Shown piece by piece: positions 58,387-64,000 of a DNA stretch of 64,000 nucleotides. Positions within the stretch are counted from its first letter, which is position 1, and every line of letters begins with the position of its first letter. This stretch comes from Quercus robur (Eukaryota > Streptophyta > Magnoliopsida > Fagales > Fagaceae): the NCBI RefSeq assembly GCF_932294415.1, contig NC_065536.1, forward strand, positions 6,148,974 through 6,212,973, given 5' to 3'. The notes under the pieces were generated by a model, which saw only the letters and a list, made by a program, of their open reading frames with translations, was not told where the DNA came from and did no database searches. The position numbers and the translations under genes are program-made.

Positions 58387-58512
58387 TAGATGTGCACTAT
58401 AACTGAACATCTAAATATTTACTTATGCCTCCACTGCTGCAGCGTGTTTTTTGTGATCAGTGGTGCTAAAAAATAGCAATATAGCTATTTAGCACCACTG
58501 TTGTGAGTGCTC
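57714..58512. mobile_element. Non-autonomous PIF/Harbinger-like element
   Basis: The left end GAGCATCCACAATAGTGG is mirrored by the right end read backward (GAGCACTCACAACAGTGG). TTA flanks both sides (57711-57713 and 58513-58515), the 3-bp target of this superfamily. The arms continue with AGCTATTTAG. The 799-bp interior is mixed: an AT-rich part with repeated CACAAACGGCA and ACTGCCAAAGAACAACCACC motifs, then a GC-rich part with a 37-bp minisatellite and a (GA)n run. Confidence 0.82.
58167..58281 (+). repeat. 37-bp minisatellite inside the PIF-like element
   Basis: Three units start CACG at 58167, 58204 and 58241 (37, 37 and 41 bases) and share CACGAAACCCACCGACCCA with few changes. They are far more GC-rich than the surroundings. 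Confidence 0.9.
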
Positions 58513-58717
58513 TTACACACGAGTCCATAGCCTATTTATAATCATTTGTGAGCTTTTTGAGCACAAGTCAATTTTAACGAACCATCCACGCGCACTCTCC
58601 ACTCTCACATTAGCACTCTCTCTCTCTCTCTAGAAAAAAGCACTTCTATGACCCAAAGTTGTCACTTCTCAGCGTATGAAAAGGCATTGGATCAAGCTCA
58701 TAATTATTCATTAGAGA

Positions 58718-59316
58718 TGTACGGCACCGAGCTTCCAAAGCCCATACTGTCCTTGGGCCCAGACCCATCTAGGCCCCGGGCCCAAGCCCATACCGGCCTT
58801 GGATGCAGGCCCAGCAGAAAGTTCCAGTTACCTTATGCCCTTCTTGAAACTGCCTTAGAGTAAAAACAAGTTTTGGGTATTAAGTTCCCAGAGTTGACCG
58901 GTTGATCTTTCCCGGTAGAGCGCATGAGTCATATCCGGGAAGGACATGATATGCACGGGAACGTGAGTCGCCGAACATAATCGGTGAAAATGGAACCAAG
59001 TTCCAAGATTATAAATGCTGCACCGCCCTTTCACCTAAACAACCACTTTAACCAGATAATACTGGACCTTCAGTAGCATTAACGGTGATTGTAATCATGA
59101 TCTCCCCACTAACCTTGACTATAAATAAAAGAAAGTTGGGAGAAGAAGGGGTTCAGAAAAATTGAGAGAAAACAGTCAAGGAAAGAGCATAAATTGAGTG
59201 TGACTTTGAGTCTCTCTGCCGAGAACCACCCATTGTGGGAAATACTTAAGCCCACTACAAATAAGTTGTGAGCCCAAGTGACCTACGGTCCAGAAGAGCT
59301 GCACTTGGTTCTTACA
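58718..59316 (+). repeat. 5' LTR of the Tat-type element
   Basis: About 599 bp. The left border is set by TGTACGG, with an inverted match to the right border TTACA. The right border is firm because the primer-binding site follows. The left border could be off because the 3' LTR is not in view. Confidence 0.65.
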
Positions 59317-59380
59317 ATTGGCGCCCACCGTGGGGCTCTCCTACGAAGCTGTGGTTTTGAGCGAGACTCAAGCAAGGGAG

Positions 59381-61549
59381 ATGTCTGAGGGGCGTTCAGG
59401 GGGGCACGTTCCGAGCAATTCCGCAGGATCTTCTCGGGGATCAACGTGGAGGGAGAGAAGGCAGAAGCGGCTGGAGGATAGGGAGCATCTAAGAGGAGAG
59501 GAAATGTCCGGATTGGGAGAAGGATCGGCCCAGACACACCGGACGATTTCAAGCGTCTCAGCACACCGGCAACATGATGATAGAGACCGGGAGCTGGAGC
59601 GGTTACGCAGATTAGTAATGGACTTGGAGCTGGAAGCAAGGGGTCGGCGCCACGAAAGGAACCGCAACCCCCAACCCAGGAGAAACCGTGGCGAGGAAGG
59701 TTCCAGCCGATCCGTTACACAACGACGCCGAGACCGATCACGTTCTCAAGAGTCACATCGACACTCCCGGGAGACGCGTCGTAGAAGGGACCGTTCCTGG
59801 TCGCATGGATATGATAATCAAGGGTCAGAGTCGCCAGAGGAGCGGCGGCACCACAACGCCGCGATGGACGCCATGAGCAGGGCCTTGCGGATGGCAGCCC
59901 GGTCTCCATTCTCTGATGAGATTGAACGGGCACCCATGCCGAGCAGATTCACGCGTCCACCATTCAATTCCTATGAGGGGAGGACGGACCCCGTGGAGCA
60001 TGTCAGTCATTACATCCACATGATGTTTTTGCATGCACACAACGATGCATTGATGTGTAAAGTATTCCCTTCTAGTCTCGGCTCCACCGCACTGAGATGG
60101 TTCAATGGGTTGCGGAAAGGTTCTATACACAGCTTCGCCGAGCTGATTCAAGAATTCGGTAGCAGGTTCGTAACATGCAGCCGAGTGCAACAACCGGTCG
60201 ACGCATTGCTTTCCATGAAAATGAGGGTCGGGGAAACCCTTCGGAGTTATGCCAGCCGATACTGGGAACTCTACAATGAGATTGGTGGGGGAAACGAGAA
60301 AATTGCGGCTAGCACCTTCCGGATGGGGCTCCCCGAGGATTCTGAACTGCGGGAGTTGCTGACAAGAAGACCCCCGGAGGATATGAGGCAACTGATGAGA
60401 CGCATAGAGGAGTACAAACGCCTGGAGGATGACCGGCTGCAAAGCAGGGGGAAAGCCCCTTTTACGGGGAGATCTCGGCAAAGCATCTTGCCGCCAAAGC
60501 CGAAAAGGGATTTCAGAATGCAGGAACCTGAGGTACAGATCGAAGGGGTTAATGTGTTGTTTAAAGAGCCCGTGCACAAGATACTGGAACGGATAAGGAA
60601 CGAGCCATTCTTCAGATGGCCGAACAAAATGGGGGGCGACCCATCTCGGAGGAACCAAAGCCTATACTGCACCTATCACAGAGACAAGGGGCACACCACC
60701 GAGCAGTGTAGGGTATTGAAAGATCATCTCGGGCAGTTAGTGAAGGCAGGGCACCTGAAAGAGTTTGTAGCAGATTCCACTGACCGGGAGACCGAGCAGG
60801 GCGCCCAACAGAAAAGGAATCCCCTTCCACCACCCCTGGGGGTAATCAACGTCATTCATGCTGCACCGAGAGGGGCAGCAGCGGCAAGGAGGGTGATGAC
60901 AGTGGCTTGCGCAGAGGGAGAATCATCCAAGAGGCAAAAGAAAGTTGGACGGCTAGACATCTCGTTCGGAGAAGACGATTTCGAAGGAACCATCCAACCT
61001 CACGACGACGCTCTGGTGGTGACAGCCCGGATAGGCGGATTCTTGGTGAAGAGGGTGATGATTGATCAGGGTAGCGGGGCTGACGTTATGTACCCGGACC
61101 TCTTCGAAGGGCTCGGGTTAAAAACCCAGGATTTGGCGAAGTATAACACACCATTGGTCTCGTTTGACGGGAGAATTGTGATTCCCGAGGGGCAAATCTC
61201 TCTCCCAGTGGACATGGAGGGCAAGGAAGTTGTAGTTACGTTCATAGTAGTCCGATCATTCGCACCTTACACCGCAATCCTGGGGAGGCCGTGGATTCAC
61301 GCCATGGGGGCTGTTCCATCCACCCTTCACGTGAAAGTAAAATTTCCTACTGAGTACGGAGTTGTAGAGGTAAGGGGGAATCAACAGGTGGCGAAGCAAT
61401 GCCTCGTAGCCGCGGTCCGGTGGGAAAAGGAACAGCTCGGCCAAGCTGAGCACGCCGAGAAAGACTGCATAGCAATTACAGATACCCCAGGAAAATGGGG
61501 CGGACGTTGCCGAGGAGGTGCTGAAGGAAAGAATTCTCCCAGATTGTGA
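59381..61549 (+). CDS. Retroelement Gag and protease frame
   Basis: A long open frame of the fossil element. The first third is charged and Arg-rich. The middle holds the Retrotrans_gag block (LGSTALRWFNGL, then FAELIQEFGSRF). A CCHC-like zinc knuckle region (CTYHRDKGHTTEQC) follows near 60670. The aspartic-protease-like region (DQGSGADVMYPDLF, then AILGRPWIHAMGAV) lies near 61060-61320. It makes the particle shell and processing enzyme in this family. The first ATG in frame is at 59381. Confidence 0.85.
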   Translation: MSEGRSGGHVPSNSAGSSRGSTWRERRQKRLEDREHLRGEEMSGLGEGSAQTHRTISSVSAHRQHDDRDRELERLRRLVMDLELEARGRRHERNRNPQPRRNRGEEGSSRSVTQRRRDRSRSQESHRHSRETRRRRDRSWSHGYDNQGSESPEERRHHNAAMDAMSRALRMAARSPFSDEIERAPMPSRFTRPPFNSYEGRTDPVEHVSHYIHMMFLHAHNDALMCKVFPSSLGSTALRWFNGLRKGSIHSFAELIQEFGSRFVTCSRVQQPVDALLSMKMRVGETLRSYASRYWELYNEIGGGNEKIAASTFRMGLPEDSELRELLTRRPPEDMRQLMRRIEEYKRLEDDRLQSRGKAPFTGRSRQSILPPKPKRDFRMQEPEVQIEGVNVLFKEPVHKILERIRNEPFFRWPNKMGGDPSRRNQSLYCTYHRDKGHTTEQCRVLKDHLGQLVKAGHLKEFVADSTDRETEQGAQQKRNPLPPPLGVINVIHAAPRGAAAARRVMTVACAEGESSKRQKKVGRLDISFGEDDFEGTIQPHDDALVVTARIGGFLVKRVMIDQGSGADVMYPDLFEGLGLKTQDLAKYNTPLVSFDGRIVIPEGQISLPVDMEGKEVVVTFIVVRSFAPYTAILGRPWIHAMGAVPSTLHVKVKFPTEYGVVEVRGNQQVAKQCLVAAVRWEKEQLGQAEHAEKDCIAITDTPGKWGGRCRGGAEGKNSPRL

Positions 61550-64000
61550 TAAATACTTCCAGATAGGTACAAGCATGAATGACCGGGAAATGGTAGAGAT
61601 GTTGTTGTTCCTGTTGCAGAACATAGATGTCTTCGCGTGGAACCCGTATGAAGTGCCCGGCGTAGACCCCGAGTTCATTGTTCACAAACTCAATGTGGAC
61701 CCATCATTTCCCCCGAAAAAGCAGAAGCCGAGAAGAGCATCAAAGGAACACGTCGATGCAGTAAACCTGGAGGTCCAGCGACTGAAGGAAGCCGGGGTCA
61801 TAAAAGAAATATTCTTCCCGAGATGGCTAGCAAACACTGTCGTAGTGAAGAAGAAGAGCGGTAAATGGAGAGTTTACGTGGACTTCACCGATTTAAACAG
61901 AGCGTGTCCCAAGGATCCGTTCCCGATGCCCAAGATTGATCAGCTGGTGGATGCCACGTACGGGCACCCGAGAATGAGTTTCCTGGATGCCTTCCAAGGC
62001 TACCACCAGATTGCCTTGGTACCCGAGGACCGAGAGAAGACAGCATTTATATCCCCGAACGCAAACTATCACTACGAGGTCATGCCGTTTGGATTGAAGA
62101 ATGCCGGGGCCACCTACCAGCGTATGATGACAAGGATGTTCTGGGAAAAAATTGGGTGCACGGTTGAAGTTTATATCGACGACATGGTAGTAAAAAGCAG
62201 AAAAGAGTCGCTGCATACTGAAGACCTTCGGGGAGTATTCGAGATACTACGACGACACAGGCTGCGCCTCAATGCCGAAAAGTGCACTTTCGGAGTGGGG
62301 GCTGGCAAGTTCCTGGGTTATCTGATCTCCACTCGGGGAATAGAGGCTAACCCCGACCAAATAGAGGCCGTCAATCGCCTCAAACCACCGAGCAACCCTA
62401 AGGAGGTGCAGGTGCTCACTGGGATGTTGGCCGCCCTGAATCGATTCATCTCCAAGTTTGCCGATCGCTGCCGGCCATTCTATCAACTTCTGAAGAAGTG
62501 GAAGGGGTTTCAGTGGGACGAGAGCTGCGATGAAGCTTTTCGAGAACTAAAGGAATATTTGGCAAAGGCGCCGAGGTTAACGGCCCCGGAGCCCGGGGAG
62601 GATCTGTTTATGTACCTTGCAGTCACCAATCATGCCGTAAGTGCTGTGTTACTAAGGGACCGGGGAGTGCAAATGCCGGTGTATTACGTGAGCAAGACCT
62701 TGGTCTATGCCGAGACAAGGTACCTGCCTCTTGAAAAGTTGGTTTTGGCCTTGGTACACGCCACGAGGAAGTTACCACACTACTTCCAGGCACACACAGT
62801 GTTCGTCCTCACCGAGTATCCATTGCAATCACTGTTGAAGAGATCCGATTTCACAGGACGGATTGCTAAATGGGGGACTCGGTTGGGATCGTTTGACATA
62901 AGATACCGACCTAGAAGCTCGGTGAAAGGGCAGGTTCTCGCTGATTTCATCGCGGAATTTACACCTAAGAATGAAGGCCAGGTAATCTGTAGTGCGGAGA
63001 TTCGCCCGTGGAGGTTATTTGTGGACGGCGCATCAAATGCTATGGGGGCCGGGGCTGGTATTGTCATAATCACCCCTGAAGGTATGCGACTGGAACACTC
63101 CTTCAGATTGGGGTTCAAAGCCTCGAACAACGAAGCCGAATATGAGGCCCTGCTGGCCGGACTGAGGGCAGTATTGCATCTGGGCGCCAGGGACGTGGAA
63201 ATCTACTCGGACTCTCGGCTGGTTGTTTATCAGATCACTGGGGACTTCGAGGCTCGGGATCCCCGAATGAAAGCTTATCTAAGTACGGCAAAGCAAATTA
63301 TCGGTCAGTTTGGAACGGTAAAGATATCCCAGGTAGCCCGGTCGCAAAACAAGCATGCTGACTCTCTTGCCACGTTAGCCTCATCGGCTACCGAGGACAC
63401 CCCGAGGCTTATCACGATTGAACTTGTAAGGGAGCCAAGCATCTGTGTGAAGACTGAGCTCGGCCGGGCCGGAGTAGAGGTTGCGCAGGTGGCAGTGGCC
63501 GGACCATGCTGGATGAACCCGATCATAGACTTTCTTTCTGAAGATAAAGTTCTAGAGGATGAGGCCGAGGCCAATAAGATTCGACGAATGGCTCCCAGGT
63601 ACTGGTTGTCTTCGGACCGAAAGTTGTACAGAAGGTCCTTCGCGGGCCCTTACCTCTTGTGCCTGCATCCTGAAAGAGTCAAGGAGCTTCTAACCGAGCT
63701 GCATGAAGGAGTATGCGGCGGGCATGCCGGGGGACGATCTTTAGCACACAGAGCAATGACGCAGGGGTTTTGGTGGCCACAGATGCAGAAGGACGCAGCC
63801 GAATACGTTCGGAGTTGCAAACAATGTCAAAAGCACGCCCCAATGATCCATCAGCCGGCAGGACATCTAAATCCTGTCAGCAGCCCGTGGCCATTTGCAC
63901 AATGGGGGCTTGACATCCTCGGGCCATTCCCCCGAGCAACGGGGAACCGCCGTTTTGTACTGGTGGCCGTGGATTACTTCACAAAAGTGGGCTGAAGCTG
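61518..64000 (+). CDS. Retroelement polymerase frame (RT, RNase H, archaeal-type RNase H, integrase)
   Basis: The second long frame overlaps the end of the gag-protease frame and is cut by the window edge. In order: reverse transcriptase with FTDLNRACPKDPFPMP and the catalytic YIDDMVV near 62170, a first RNase H (about 62560-62900), an archaeal-type RNase H starting LFVDGASNAMGAGAG near 63010, then the integrase zinc-binding region (H and C pair near 63700-63830) and the start of the integrase core (WGLDILGPFP, AVDYFTK). Confidence 0.88.

Larger units (their letters stand above)
58718..64000 (+). mobile_element. Ty3/Gypsy LTR element, Tat type, cut by the window edge
   Basis: The 5' LTR is about 58718-59316 (TGTA start, TTACA end, TATA-like ACTATAAATA near 59119). 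It is followed at once by a primer-binding-site-like TGGCGCCCACCGTGGGGC. Then come a gag-protease frame and a reverse transcriptase, RNase H and integrase frame that runs off the window. A second, archaeal-type RNase H after the first RNase H is the mark of the Tat lineage (Ogre, Retand and kin). The visible part looks essentially whole, which suggests a young insertion. The 3' LTR lies outside. This DNA is much more GC-rich than its flanks. Confidence 0.9.

Noticed and set aside
59381-64000. Host genes for a protease or polymerase
   Set aside because: Domain order, adjoining LTR and primer-binding site show that these are retroelement frames.

Overview
The window is nuclear DNA of a flowering plant. 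Its genes carry many short GT-AG introns in AT-rich DNA, there is a plant PLS-class PPR gene and a DUF1645 gene, and the intergenic space is full of plant mobile elements. Plant LTR, Helitron and MITE types and a SINE of a kind I associate with oaks and relatives suggest a woody rosid, perhaps Fagales. That placement is an inference.

Layout, left to right. 1-3434 (+) is the 3' part of a DUF4378-domain gene whose first intron holds a solo LTR. 3.4-12.2 kb is gene-free: a short minisatellite, a Helitron nested in a foldback element, a Stowaway MITE and a hairpin MITE. 12324-13478 (+) is an intronless DUF1645 gene. A foldback MITE with a perfect 10-bp flanking repeat lies at 15.0 kb. 16925-23021 (-) is a complete 11-exon protein disulfide isomerase gene (PDIL2-1 type). 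A solo LTR with perfect 5-bp target duplication follows at 23.9 kb. 26318-30118 (+) is a complete 10-exon gene for the spliceosomal zinc-finger protein ZMAT2/Snu23. A 102-bp minisatellite is at 31.1 kb. 32779-34233 (+) is an intronless PPR gene. 36119-36352 (+) is a small Lys/Glu-rich protein gene. 37086-38288 (-) is a four-exon gene for a small secreted cysteine-rich protein (DUF7731-like). A tRNA-Ala (AGC) is at 40189-40261 (-).

From 40.8 kb on, mobile DNA dominates. A full-length 5.1-kb hAT transposon has matched ends and a perfect 8-bp target duplication (40776-45881). A decayed SAR1 GTPase copy lies at 47.3-48.9 kb. A 5'-truncated LINE has an 18-bp target duplication (49955-50140). There are further LTR remnants, a SINE, Stowaway, hAT-like and PIF/Harbinger-like non-autonomous elements. 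The window ends inside a Ty3/Gypsy element of Tat type (58718 to beyond 64000).

The host genes have unrelated jobs (ER protein folding, pre-mRNA splicing, organelle RNA processing, a secreted wall or membrane protein) and form no pathway together. I found no convincing new multi-gene system. The least ordinary signal is a scattered set of about nine tiny insertions. Each is only a 12-26 base adenine-rich tail (or its complement) set between 13-16 base direct repeats, and they look like retrotransposition events that copied little but the tail. Two paralogous blocks in the window also supply natural empty sites for two such insertions.
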